A stretch of DNA of 64,000 nt, from contig NZ_KE383842.1 of the NCBI RefSeq assembly GCF_000422465.1, forward strand, positions 41,040 through 105,039, given 5' to 3'. Position numbers and translations under genes: made by a program. The notes below the pieces were generated by a model, which did no database searches, was not told where the DNA came from, and was given only the letters and a program-made list of their open reading frames with translations. The stretch is from Paenibacillus harenae DSM 16969. Lineage in GTDB: Bacteria; Bacillota; Bacilli; Paenibacillales; Paenibacillaceae. Shown piece after piece: positions 1-8,131 of the stretch (position 1 is the first letter of the stretch; each line of letters begins with the position of its first letter).

Positions 1-497
1 CGGACGGCAGCGTAACGAACGGTAAGCTTGCGGCGGGCAGCGTAGGGACGGAGCAGCTGATCAGCGGCAGCATAACAGCCGATAAGCTAGCACCCGGTTT
101 GCTTACGGATTATTCAATTGGTTCGGCAGCTATTCAAGCGGAGCATATTGCCGACAGCTCGATAACAGCTCATCATATCCGGCAGCGGTCCATTGAATTA
201 TCGGCATTGCGGTTCTCGCCGGTCATTACGAGCTTGAATGAAAGTACCGTAAAGCAGCAGTTTGGTCTTGCACCATATAGCTTTACCTCGCAAGCCGAAC
301 AGCTGGAGCTTGACCTGTCCTTCCATGAGCCTTACGCGGACAGCAATTATGTACTGACGGTTACGACAGACAATCCGGCCTGTTATGCGGTAGTCCATTC
401 GAAATCGGCCGATAAAGCGGTTATCGTTATTATCCGTACCAGGATCACGCTTGAGCCAAGCGGCAATTTAAACTGGATTGCCATAGGTCGGGCATAA
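1..497 (+). CDS. WIAG-tail-type repeat protein, 3' end only (cut by window edge)
   Basis: The reading frame is open from base 3 to the stop at 497, so the start lies left of the window. The N-terminal part visible consists of short degenerate repeats of the type GSVTNGKLAAGSVGTEQL and GSITADKLAPG, a pattern common in fibrous or tail-fibre-like surface proteins. The last ~90 residues form a non-repetitive beta-rich domain ending in NLNWIAIGRA, which fits the C-terminal WIAG-tail domain known from Paenibacillus proteins. No signal peptide can be judged because the N-terminus is missing. Function is unknown; a role as an extended structural or surface protein is an inference from the repeats. 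A TTG at 99 could be taken as a start, but the repeats continue upstream of it in frame, so it is internal. Confidence 0.6.
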   Translation, partial: DGSVTNGKLAAGSVGTEQLISGSITADKLAPGLLTDYSIGSAAIQAEHIADSSITAHHIRQRSIELSALRFSPVITSLNESTVKQQFGLAPYSFTSQAEQLELDLSFHEPYADSNYVLTVTTDNPACYAVVHSKSADKAVIVIIRTRITLEPSGNLNWIAIGRA

Positions 498-507
498 TCT
501 TGTCATA

Positions 508-549
508 AAGAGGATTTTGTACGCGTGCGCATCGCGACAGAATCCTCTT
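508..549. terminator. Bidirectional hairpin terminator between convergent genes
   Basis: A 13-bp stem pairs 508-520 (AAGAGGATTTTGT) with 537-549 (ACAGAATCCTCTT), with one G-U pair. A pyrimidine-rich tail follows on the plus strand and a short T stretch on the minus strand. It lies between the stop of the WIAG-tail gene and the stop of the KAS III gene, so it can serve both. Confidence 0.7.
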
Positions 550-562
550 CTTCTTGTTATCC

Positions 563-1570
563 CTAAATCGACCAGCGAAGGACGACGCCGGATTGCGTTA
601 ATCCGCCTCCGAAGCCATAGAGAAGCAAGAGCTGTCCCGATGTTATTTTTCCGGCTTGAACGGCTTGATCAATGGCAAGCGGGATGGAAGCGGCGGATGT
701 ATTGCCGAATCGTTGAATGCTTGAGAGCGTCCGGGAAAGCGGGAAACCGGTTCTTTCGCAGAGCGATTCTATAATACGCATGTTGGCGCTGTGAGGGATG
801 AACCAATCAATCTCATCGACCGATAATTGGCTCCGACCGATCAATTGATTGATCCCTTCGGATACGTGACTAACCGCCCATCGGTAGACCTCCCGGCCAT
901 TTTGGACAATGTATCCGTTCTCCAAGAGATCATGCCCGTCCAGCGAGGGAGACAAGCTGCTACGGTAGAGCAAATGCCCCCGGCTGCCATCTGTCTTGGC
1001 GTATACGGAAAGGATGTCGCCATTGCCGTCATCCGATGCTTCGATCAGGAATGCTCCTGCGCCGTCACCGAACAGGATGCAGGTGGTACGGTCGGTATAA
1101 TCCGTAATTTTGGAAAGCGTCTCGGCGCCGATTACCAGAATTTTATGATAAGCGCCGGAGAGAAGCAAACCGTTAGCCAGTTGTATAGCCGATGCGAAAC
1201 CGGCGCATGCAGCTTGTATGTCCGCCGCTCCGCAATCCGCAATTCCAAAATGCGCCTGTACTTGGGAGGAAACGCTCGGAAATACGGCATCAGGCGTTGA
1301 GGTTGCGGTAATTATATAGTCGACATCCGATACGTCTGCGCCGTAGCGCTCAACCATATTAAGGACAGCCTTGAAGCAGAGATGACTTGTGAATTGCATA
1401 TCGCCGGCAATCCGGCGTTCTTTAATGCCAGTCCGCTGTATAATCCATTCATCGTTTGTATCCACCAGCTTCTCCAGGTCGGCATTCGTTAAAATTCGTT
1501 CAGGTACGTACGTCCCTATTGCAGTTATAACGGCGTTCGATTGCATGACGGAAGTCTTTGCTTCTTTCAT
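563..1570 (-). CDS. fabH: 3-oxoacyl-ACP synthase III (KAS III, FabH family)
   Basis: Enzymes of this family condense acetyl-CoA or another acyl-CoA with malonyl-ACP to begin fatty-acid synthesis, or load related acyl chains. The protein is about 335 residues, normal for FabH. The catalytic triad is visible: Cys in DIQAACAGF (about residue 122), His in IPHSANMRI and Asn in FGNTSAAS, and the C-terminus has the GFGGGLTQSG loop. Two starts are possible. ATG at 1591 has no ribosome binding site and sits almost at the transcription start. ATG at 1570 follows GAAGGGATG and is preferred, although the spacing is a little long. The gene is monocistronic, convergent with the WIAG-tail gene, and not in a fab operon. 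It carries its own promoter overlapped by a FapR-like operator, so it is probably under membrane-lipid control. Its acyl primer cannot be read from the sequence. Confidence 0.92.
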   Translation of the reverse strand: MKEAKTSVMQSNAVITAIGTYVPERILTNADLEKLVDTNDEWIIQRTGIKERRIAGDMQFTSHLCFKAVLNMVERYGADVSDVDYIITATSTPDAVFPSVSSQVQAHFGIADCGAADIQAACAGFASAIQLANGLLLSGAYHKILVIGAETLSKITDYTDRTTCILFGDGAGAFLIEASDDGNGDILSVYAKTDGSRGHLLYRSSLSPSLDGHDLLENGYIVQNGREVYRWAVSHVSEGINQLIGRSQLSVDEIDWFIPHSANMRIIESLCERTGFPLSRTLSSIQRFGNTSAASIPLAIDQAVQAGKITSGQLLLLYGFGGGLTQSGVVLRWSI

Positions 1571-1593
1571 GAGCTGTACACATCCCTTCATAA

Positions 1594-1623
1594 TTAGTAC
1601 TAAGTATTAGTAGTTGGTACTAA
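1594..1623 (-). promoter_or_regulatory. FapR-like operator
   Basis: Read on the minus strand, 1623-1607 is TTAGTACCAACTACTAA, an inverted repeat of TTAGTA and TACTAA with a 5-nt centre. The FapR operator of Bacillus lipid genes is a 17-bp repeat of the type TTAGTACC-N3-TACTAA. A second palindrome, TTAGTACTAA, lies at 1594-1603. The site overlaps the -10 and the predicted start, so binding would block transcription. FapR releases DNA when it binds malonyl-CoA or malonyl-ACP (established for the family). That this genome's FapR uses the site is inferred. Confidence 0.75.
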
Positions 1624-1650
1624 TTTAACGGATCGTCATGCTTTTGTCAA
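1622..1650 (-). promoter_or_regulatory. Sigma-A-type promoter of the KAS III gene
   Basis: On the minus strand a perfect -35 TTGACA (1650-1645) is followed by a 17-nt spacer and the -10 TAAATT (1627-1622, four of six matches). The predicted transcription start, near 1615, falls inside the FapR-like operator. Confidence 0.7.
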
Positions 1651-2246
1651 TGAAATGTGTGTGGCGTCATAATTATTGAGAAAGTTTGCAGGGCTTGGGA
1701 TAGCAAATAATCAAATATATTTATAACTGTATAATTATACATATTGAGTAATAATTGCTAAGTATGGTGTACTAATGCACGCTTCGTGGTGTATGACTAT
1801 CGCCGAAATGGCATACTTGGGTGCAAGAAATTAAACGAAACGTAAACTTGAGGTCACCTGGAAGCGGCTGTACGGATGGTAGGCAAGTGGGGAAGCAAGA
1901 TCCTGAGAATTCGTTAAAAAATAGACTCAGCCGCTGCTGAAAAATAATTCAAACCCGGCTATCTGTAATCCGGCAATAACTGGCTATAGCGTCGTTAAGA
2001 TGCCGGTTTCTTATTGTCTCTTTACCATGTGTTCCTCCGAATCGGCAACGAGCCCAAGCCATAGCACTTGTTTATGGTTCAGCTTACTGGAATTAGGCTT
2101 TGACGCGCGTTTTTGTAGGAATCGCCCGCGACGCCCACAAATGGCGGCATCTTTGTTGTAATCGGCGAAACGTGAATCGCATCATGGAAAGAGGACATAA
2201 CTTATTTCTCAGAAATTCGTGTCTTGAAATTGGTGTGCATTACATT
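1651..2246. other. Gene-poor intergenic stretch
   Basis: No convincing ORF, RNA gene or mobile element was recognised in these ~600 bases. The left third is AT-rich. The right part has higher GC and looks like worn coding sequence, but no family could be identified on either strand. Confidence 0.4.
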
Positions 2247-3098
2247 TTATAGGCCTTCCTCCTTAACTAGATCTGCAAAAGCTTTGTAAGCATAGCTCAA
2301 ATATTTTTCTCTTCTTCTGATGAGACCTGTTTCAATATATTGATACGATTCGGGTATAGGGTATACATGTAAATCTTCATATGGGCCTTTTAAAACCGAT
2401 TTAGGCAGAATGGTGGATGTCAACCCGGCTCTCACGCTGCTTAAAATCGTTTCTAATGAACTAATCTCAATAAAGTTCTTAAGTTCAACTCCTTCTTCCC
2501 TCAACCATTGCTCCAATTTCATTCTGAAGGGACAACCTCTTGGAGAGATCGCCCACTTTTGCTCTTTTAAAGCAGAGACATCTAATGTCCTGCCAGTTAA
2601 TAATACAATTTCATCCGTGAATAAATAGTCGGTAACAAAATTTGTAATAGTCAGCTCACCTGTTACAAATGCAGCATCTAATTCAAAGTTCTTTACCTTC
2701 TCCATTAATTCAACAGGATTGCCTGTTTCTAGACTGAGAGATACTTGTTCATACTGCGATTGATAGGAAGCAATTAGGTTCATGAAATTACCGCACGTAA
2801 CCGTTTCAACGACACCTATTTTTAAATATCCACTTGGTTCACCGTGGTCTTGAAGTATTTTGATCGACTCATCTGCCATTTGCAAAATTGAATCGACATA
2901 CTTACGGAAAAGTGCGCCTTTTTCTGTGATCTGAACTCCTTTAGGTCTTCTATAAAAAAGAAGGACTCCTAATTCATCCTCTAGTTTACGTAACCTAGCA
3001 GTTACATTGGACTGAACATAATCTAATCGCTCTGCAGCTCCAGAAATGCTTCCTTCTTCAGCAATTGCTTGGAATATCTTAAGGTCGCTAAGTTCCAA
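2247..3098 (-). CDS. LysR-family transcriptional regulator
   Basis: The protein is 283 residues, slightly short of the usual ~295-300. The N-terminus is a classic LysR winged helix: MELSDLKIFQAIAEEGSISG, then AAERLDYVQSNVTARLRKLE, with the typical LGVLLFYRRPKGVQ wing. The remaining ~190 residues have the pattern of the LysR effector-binding domain. The gene faces away from a short remnant ORF at 3209 and shares an upstream region with it that contains a likely LysR box. The original target gene seems lost, so the present regulon is unclear. The MFS gene downstream of the remnant is the nearest candidate target. The effector is unknown. Confidence 0.9.
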   Translation of the reverse strand: MELSDLKIFQAIAEEGSISGAAERLDYVQSNVTARLRKLEDELGVLLFYRRPKGVQITEKGALFRKYVDSILQMADESIKILQDHGEPSGYLKIGVVETVTCGNFMNLIASYQSQYEQVSLSLETGNPVELMEKVKNFELDAAFVTGELTITNFVTDYLFTDEIVLLTGRTLDVSALKEQKWAISPRGCPFRMKLEQWLREEGVELKNFIEISSLETILSSVRAGLTSTILPKSVLKGPYEDLHVYPIPESYQYIETGLIRRREKYLSYAYKAFADLVKEEGL

Positions 3099-3136
3099 GA
3101 TTCACACCTCCATCATCAAAAGTGATACTAATATCA

Positions 3137-3159
3137 TTATCAGTCATTATACTTGATAA
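3137..3159. promoter_or_regulatory. Probable LysR-type binding site
   Basis: The inverted repeat TTATCA-N11-TGATAA (7 bp per arm if the flanking A/T pair is included) follows the T-N11-A layout of LysR boxes. It sits about 40 bp upstream of the LysR start, between it and the divergent start at 3209, where autoregulation and divergent activation usually occur. Confidence 0.6.
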
Positions 3160-3208
3160 TAATATGCAATTATACTCAACTTAGATAATAAAGAGTGGAG
3201 GAGGAAAA

Positions 3209-3637
3209 ATGGCTTATCTTTTACAAGCATGAACGGCTTTTTAAGAGTAATTGGAGCTGTCTGTTACCTCTCGCGTAAAATGTACGGTATTATACGCCGC
3301 GCTGCCGGTCCATATCGGCGAGTACACGACCGACGTCGGTTTTATTCAATCACCTGCAGATTCCGGGCGATAGCCTCGAGAAGAATCTGTCCAGATTTGG
3401 TTCAAGCACGCGGAATTCCCTGCTCGCGGCCAAAGATCCGGCTAAGCGCGTTTTCGGAAACAATGGCCTCTCCGTTCGGCTTTTGGTCATGTGGTGCCGA
3501 ATATAGGAGGTCGTTCCACCTTGCTCATGCCGCTCAAATGGAACTGCAAGCCAATTGGCTGGGGTCGGTGGTATGCCATTAAAGAAGGAAGCTTGTGTAA
3601 TTTATTTAAGCATTGAAGATCAGAAGGAGTGATTCTC
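3209..3637 (+). pseudogene. Remnant of the gene formerly divergent from lysR
   Basis: A strong ribosome binding site (GGAGGAGG) and an ATG at 3209 open a frame that stops after only seven codons (MAYLLQA). The next ~400 bases up to the MFS gene carry stops in every plus frame except one, which gives a 117-residue ORF (3229-3582) of unlikely composition. The upstream signals look intact while the coding part is broken. The most economical reading is that the LysR-controlled gene was truncated and replaced by foreign or scrambled DNA. No family could be recognised in the remainder. Confidence 0.4.
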
Positions 3638-5209
3638 TTGGCAAATCCATGTATCACTGAAGGGCCAGCGCGGCGAACACTTCGCTCCGGTAGGCTTGCC
3701 GGCCCACGCGAATGGGCCGGGCTCGCGCTTCTCTCCCTACCAACTATCCTACTCGGGCTCGACCTGACGCTGATGCATCTGGCATTGCCGGCGCTAGCAA
3801 TCGATCTGCGGCCGACGAACGCGCAGGCCTTATGGATCGTGGACGCCTATGGCTTCATGATCGCCGGCTTCCTCATCACGATGGGAACGCTTGGTGATCG
3901 CATGGGGCGGCGCAAGCTGCTGATGGTCGGGGCGGCTGTCTTTGGAATTGCTTCTGTACTCGCGGCCTATTCGAACAGCGCCTCCACGCTTATAGCAACA
4001 CGAGCGGCGCTTGGTGTGGCGGGGGCGACACTGATGCCATCGACGCTGGCACTTATCAGCAACATGTTTGTCAACCGTCACCAACGTGCACTGGCGATTG
4101 GGGTGTGGGCGACCATGTTCGCGCTCGGCATGGCGGCTGGCCCGGTCGTAGGCGGTGTATTGCTTGAGCATTACTGGTGGGGCGCGGCCTTTCTTGTCGC
4201 GGTGCCGGTGGTTGGGCTCCTGCTTGTAGCCGCACCATTTCTCCTACCGGAATACCGGGCACCACAGGACGGCCGGTTGGATATCCTGAGTGTCACCCTT
4301 TCGCTCCTAGCCCTGCTGCCCATCATCTACGGCATCAAGCAAATCTCCAATAATGGGTTCAGTACCGGAACGGCGCTTGCGATTGCTGGTGGATTCGCCT
4401 TCGTGATCTTGTTCATTCGGCGACAGCGCCGACTAGATAGTCCTCTCATCGACCTGGATCTTTTCACTAACAAGGTGTTCAGCGTCGCATTGGTCGTACT
4501 CCTTGTGGGCCTCATCGGCGTCGGCGGAACGATGCTGCTGGTCACTCAGTACCTACAACTGGTCGCCAGCCTACCGCCGCTGATAGCGGGGCTTTGGATG
4601 GGGCCACCGGCGCTCGCTATGCTGGCCGCTGGCGTCGCGGCACCGCTGGCATCGCGGCGTATCCGACCCGGCTATGTGATCGCGGGGGCGCTAGGACTGT
4701 CGTTCATCGGCTATTTGATGCTCACGCGCCTCGAAAACGAGCCATCTGGCATTGCTCTGGTCACCGCCGCGTTTTCACTCGTCTATCTCGGCCTTGGGAC
4801 GATCGCTGCGCTAGGCACGGACCTGGTGGTAGGCGCGGCGCCAGCGGAGAAGGCAGGATCAGCCTCGGCCATTTCCGAGACTGTGCAGGAACTCGGCCTG
4901 GCGGTTGGCATTGCCACGCTGGGCAGCCTCACGACTGCCGTCTATCGCAGCCGGATGCTCGACCGGATACCCGATACGCTGGCTCAGGGCGTCCACAAGG
5001 TCGTCGGAGACAGCCTCGCGGGGGCATCCTCGGTGGCGCAAGAACTGCCTCCCGGCTTGCTTGATGAGGCGCAGGCAGCCTTCACGGCGGGAATCAATGC
5101 AGCAGCGGCAACGATTGCAGTCAGCATCGCGGTTCTTTCCATACTCGCGGCCGTCATCTTACGCCATATTGGAACTGACGGCGGTAATGCCGACGGCGAA
5201 AGCGGTTGA
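3638..5209 (+). CDS. MFS multidrug efflux transporter, DHA2 (14-TM) type
   Basis: The product is a ~523-residue integral membrane protein. The MFS signature GTLGDRMGRRKLLM lies after TM2, and motif C (GMAAGPVVGGVLLEH) in TM5 marks it as a drug:H+ antiporter. Length and about 14 hydrophobic segments fit the QacA/SmvA-like DHA2 group, which exports cationic dyes, disinfectants or antibiotics. GTG at 3629 overlaps the ribosome binding site AAGGAG (3624-3629), so the TTG at 3638, eight bases downstream of that site, is the better start. The gene is much richer in GC than its neighbours and uses codons such as GCG, CTC and GGC heavily, which suggests acquisition from a high-GC donor such as an actinobacterium. 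The exact substrate is unknown. Confidence 0.88.
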   Translation: MANPCITEGPARRTLRSGRLAGPREWAGLALLSLPTILLGLDLTLMHLALPALAIDLRPTNAQALWIVDAYGFMIAGFLITMGTLGDRMGRRKLLMVGAAVFGIASVLAAYSNSASTLIATRAALGVAGATLMPSTLALISNMFVNRHQRALAIGVWATMFALGMAAGPVVGGVLLEHYWWGAAFLVAVPVVGLLLVAAPFLLPEYRAPQDGRLDILSVTLSLLALLPIIYGIKQISNNGFSTGTALAIAGGFAFVILFIRRQRRLDSPLIDLDLFTNKVFSVALVVLLVGLIGVGGTMLLVTQYLQLVASLPPLIAGLWMGPPALAMLAAGVAAPLASRRIRPGYVIAGALGLSFIGYLMLTRLENEPSGIALVTAAFSLVYLGLGTIAALGTDLVVGAAPAEKAGSASAISETVQELGLAVGIATLGSLTTAVYRSRMLDRIPDTLAQGVHKVVGDSLAGASSVAQELPPGLLDEAQAAFTAGINAAAATIAVSIAVLSILAAVILRHIGTDGGNADGESG

Positions 5210-5720
5210 ATCCGATGGTGTTGCATAATTATACAGCGGCTTTGGAGAATACTATCAGAAATTATGATCAAAAAGGAGATAAGGTTCGATTTGCGTTATA
5301 TTCGTTATCAGAAATTGTGAAATTGCCTCTTGATAATCAAGCTTTTTCACTTTCATTTTCTCAGTATTTCTGACGCCATCCAAAATGTGTATGTGTCGGA
5401 ATTAGGGATAATCTTTTCATCATTAGTGAGAGAGATTTTTCAATATTCATGAGAAATTGCATAAATATACGTCGATTTGTATGAAATGGGTAGGTTTGCT
5501 GTTCTTTCTAGTAAGTAAAAAACTCTCCCTGATGAGCTCCCTTTGAGTAGACAGGCTAAAATAAACCTGTTGCTTAAACGGGAGCATCCTTTGTCCTCAT
5601 ACCTTCAAAAAAAGCAGCCCACTTAAACTCTACCGCAGTACATATAGACAGAATATAAACATCAGTTAAACCATTACTTAAATAAGATAAAAAAATTACT
5701 AAAAATAACTAAACTAATGA
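5210..5720. other. Intergenic stretch without a recognisable gene
   Basis: AT-rich DNA with stops in all frames. At 5368-5388 it contains a 21-base string (TTCTGACGCC, two variable bases, CCAAAATGT) that recurs with two mismatches at 47107-47127, also in non-coding DNA. This may be a worn end of a mobile element. No transposase frame is visible. Confidence 0.35.
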
Positions 5721-5806
5721 TTGACGTTACTGAAAAGCAATGTTAATCTTATGATCAGAGGGAAGAAGGATTTTTTTAGTTCGAAAATTTTAGTTAAACT
5801 TTAGTT
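5721..5806 (+). promoter_or_regulatory. Promoter region of the apiose-like operon with three TTTAGTT half-sites
   Basis: A -10-like TATGAT (5750-5755) lies 17 nt after TTACTG (5727-5732); TTGACG (5721-5726) is an alternative -35 whose 17-nt spacer would lead to a poor -10, TAATCT (5744-5749). Downstream, the heptamer TTTAGTT occurs three times at 5775-5781, 5789-5795 and 5800-5806. The same heptamer forms the arms of the palindrome next to the lacI-type gene (13243-13259). Placement between promoter and first gene is typical of repressor sites. The link to that LacI protein is an inference. Confidence 0.5.
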
Positions 5807-5822
5807 GCGGAGGTTTATGCAT

Positions 5823-7259
5823 GTGAAGAAATTTAAGCTGGGGTACGCTCCAACCCGAAGATTCGTATTCAGCGCGGAGGATGCACTTCGGTATAAGGCG
5901 GCGATCCGACAAAAGATGGAGAGCTTCGGCTTGGACATCGATATCGCAGATCTGGAAGGTTTGAATTCCGAAGGTCTGCTTTACGACGACCATATGAATG
6001 CGGAACTGATCGCCGCTCACCTGAAGAAGGAAGAGATTGATGCCGTCTTCTTCCCACACTGCAACTTCGGTACGGAGGACACCGTGGCGCGGGTCGGCAA
6101 AGCGCTTGGGAAGCCTGTACTCCTATGGGGACCAAGGGATGAAGCTCCGCTCGAGGACGGGATGAGGCTTCGGGATACCCAATGCGGCCTGTTCGCAACA
6201 GGGAAGGTGCTGCGCCGCTTCAACGTTCCGTTCACTTACATTACGAACAGCCGAGTCGACGATCCGGTGTTTGAACGCGGGTTTACGAACTTTGTCGCGG
6301 CAGCGAACGTGGTTCGCAAATTCCGAAGCCTGCGTATTCTGCAGATCGGCCCGCGTCCGCATTCGTTCTGGTCGATGATGTGCAATGAAGGTGAACTACT
6401 CGAGCGGTTCGGCATCGAACTCCATCCGATTACGCTGATAGATATTCAGAACGCTTCGAAACGAATCGAGAAGGGAAACAGCCCGGAATTAGCCGCCGCG
6501 ATCGATTATATTAAGGCAAAACTCGATTGGTCCAAGGTGACGGAGGATGATGTCAGACGGATCGCCGCGCTGAAAGTCGCGATGCGGCAGTACGCGGATC
6601 GCTCGGGCAGCTCCGCGATTGCAATCCAATGCTGGTCGTCGCTGCAGGATGCCATGGGTATCATGCCGTGCCTCGCGAATGCGATTCTGACCGACGAGCA
6701 GATTCCGGTTACGTGCGAAACCGATATTCACGGCGCGATTACGTCCATCATGGTTCAGGCTGCAACAATGAATACAGCTCCAACCTTCTTTGCGGATTTA
6801 ACCATTCGCCATCCGGAAAATCCGAACGGCGAGTTGTTGTTCCATTGCGGGAACTTCCCCGTTTCCCTTTCGGTGGAGGACAAACCGAAGCTGCGCAAAC
6901 ATTTTTTATTCGATGCTCATGCGCCTGGCACCCATGAAGGCGAAATCAAAGGCAGCGAGCAGATGACGATCGCCCGATTCGACGGAGACCACGGGGAGTA
7001 TCGATTGTTCCTTGGCAAGGCGCGCGGTATTCAGGGACCTTATACTCGGGGCTCTTACGTGTGGGTTGAGGTGAACGATTGGCCGCTGTGGGAAGAAACG
7101 CTGGTGAAAGGACCGTACGTCCATCATGCGGTAGGCATTCATGCGAACGCGATTCCGGCATTATACGAAGCATGCAATTATATTCCGGGTTTGACGCCGG
7201 ATCCGGTTGATCCATCCGAGAAAGAAATTCAAGCATGGCTCCGGGGCGCAGGACTCTGA
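5823..7259 (+). CDS. Sugar isomerase of the L-fucose/L-arabinose isomerase family (candidate D-apiose isomerase)
   Basis: The ~478-residue cytoplasmic enzyme has the two-part layout of the FucI/AraA superfamily: an N-terminal Rossmann-like half (HCNFGTEDTVARVGKALGKP, then LLWGPRDEAP) and a C-terminal half with acidic and histidine residues likely to bind the metal (CETDIHGAI, VHHAVGIHANAI). These enzymes interconvert aldoses and ketoses through a Mn2+-dependent enediol mechanism. As the first gene before a kinase and a split transketolase, it should make the ketose that the kinase phosphorylates; D-apiose to D-apulose is the best contextual fit, with a pentose or deoxysugar as alternatives. 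GTG at 5823 is nine bases from GCGGAGG (5807-5813); the ATG at 5817 is only three bases away, and the TTG at 5805 overlaps the ribosome binding site. Confidence 0.8.
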   Translation: MKKFKLGYAPTRRFVFSAEDALRYKAAIRQKMESFGLDIDIADLEGLNSEGLLYDDHMNAELIAAHLKKEEIDAVFFPHCNFGTEDTVARVGKALGKPVLLWGPRDEAPLEDGMRLRDTQCGLFATGKVLRRFNVPFTYITNSRVDDPVFERGFTNFVAAANVVRKFRSLRILQIGPRPHSFWSMMCNEGELLERFGIELHPITLIDIQNASKRIEKGNSPELAAAIDYIKAKLDWSKVTEDDVRRIAALKVAMRQYADRSGSSAIAIQCWSSLQDAMGIMPCLANAILTDEQIPVTCETDIHGAITSIMVQAATMNTAPTFFADLTIRHPENPNGELLFHCGNFPVSLSVEDKPKLRKHFLFDAHAPGTHEGEIKGSEQMTIARFDGDHGEYRLFLGKARGIQGPYTRGSYVWVEVNDWPLWEETLVKGPYVHHAVGIHANAIPALYEACNYIPGLTPDPVDPSEKEIQAWLRGAGL

Positions 7260-7282
7260 GAAGAGGGAAAGGAGGCAACGAA

Positions 7283-8131
7283 TTGGATGTTTTGGAGCTA
7301 AGGAAAAAGGCGATTCAAATTCGTAAGGATTTACTAATTATGATTCATGGGGCAAAAACCGGACATACCGGCGGCAGCTTAAGCAACACAGACATCTTAA
7401 CGGCGCTCTATTACGGTGTCATGAGGATCAATCCGTCGCAGCCCAAATGGGAGGATCGAGATCGCTTCATCGCAAGTAAAGGCCATTCGGTAGAATCCTT
7501 GTGGTGCATTCTCGCCGATCTCGGTTTTTTTCCGAAGGAAGAGCTCGCAACGTTCAGCCGTTTCGGTACGCGCCTCATCGGACATCCGAATAACAAGGTT
7601 CCGGGCATTGAAATGAATACGGGCGCGCTCGGTCACGGTCTCGCGATATCCGTGGGCATGGCTCTCGCGGCGAAACGCGATTCCAAGCCCTATCTAGTAT
7701 ACTGCCTCATGGGGGACGGCGAGCAGGCGGAGGGATCCGTCTGGGAGGCGGCGATGGCGGGGGCGCATTATAAGCTTGATAATTTAATTGGCATCGTGGA
7801 TCGAAACCGGCTGCAGATCTCCGGGTCAACCGAAGAAGTGATGGGCCTGGAACCGCTGGAAGAGAAATGGGCCGCCTTCGGCTGGAACGTCGTGTCGATC
7901 GACGGCAACGACATGGAAGCGTTGAAGAATGCGTTCAGCAGCATTCCCGAAGTTCCGGGAAAACCAACGCTCATCATGGCGAACACGGTGAAAGGAAAAG
8001 GCGTATCCTTTGCGGAAAACGCACCTCACTGGCATCACCATGTACCGAATGACGAGGAGCTTGCGAAAGCATTGGAGGAGCTTGCGGCCGCATTGGAGCG
8101 TATCAACCAAAAGAATGAGGTGCAGCCCTAA
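7283..8131 (+). CDS. Transketolase N-terminal subunit (candidate apulose-4-phosphate transketolase subunit A)
   Basis: The 282-residue protein corresponds to the thiamine-diphosphate PP domain of transketolase. Visible motifs are GHTGGSLS near the N-terminus, DRFIASKGH, and the ThDP/metal motif GDGEQAEGS with its distal Asn in DNLIGIVDRN. It needs the next gene to make a full enzyme. The start is TTG at 7283, seven bases after AAAGGAGG; the frame extends upstream into the isomerase gene but without a usable start. The stop TAA overlaps the next ATG by one base, which indicates translational coupling. Split transketolases in sugar operons usually act on special substrates. With an isomerase and an FGGY kinase, transfer from apulose 4-phosphate to glyceraldehyde 3-phosphate, giving xylulose 5-phosphate and dihydroxyacetone phosphate, is the leading hypothesis. 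Confidence 0.88.
   Translation: MDVLELRKKAIQIRKDLLIMIHGAKTGHTGGSLSNTDILTALYYGVMRINPSQPKWEDRDRFIASKGHSVESLWCILADLGFFPKEELATFSRFGTRLIGHPNNKVPGIEMNTGALGHGLAISVGMALAAKRDSKPYLVYCLMGDGEQAEGSVWEAAMAGAHYKLDNLIGIVDRNRLQISGSTEEVMGLEPLEEKWAAFGWNVVSIDGNDMEALKNAFSSIPEVPGKPTLIMANTVKGKGVSFAENAPHWHHHVPNDEELAKALEELAAALERINQKNEVQP

Noticed and set aside
827..1300. 157-codon plus-strand ORF inside the KAS III gene
   Set aside because: Antisense to catalytic motifs of a clear FabH protein; no independent support.
3229..3582. 117-codon ORF between lysR and the MFS gene
   Set aside because: Arg/Ser/Cys-rich sequence without hydrophobic or domain pattern and without a ribosome binding site. It was treated as part of a decayed stretch.
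5210..5720. Possible insertion-sequence remnant
   Set aside because: Only a 21-base shared string supports it. No terminal inverted repeats, target duplication or transposase frame could be seen.
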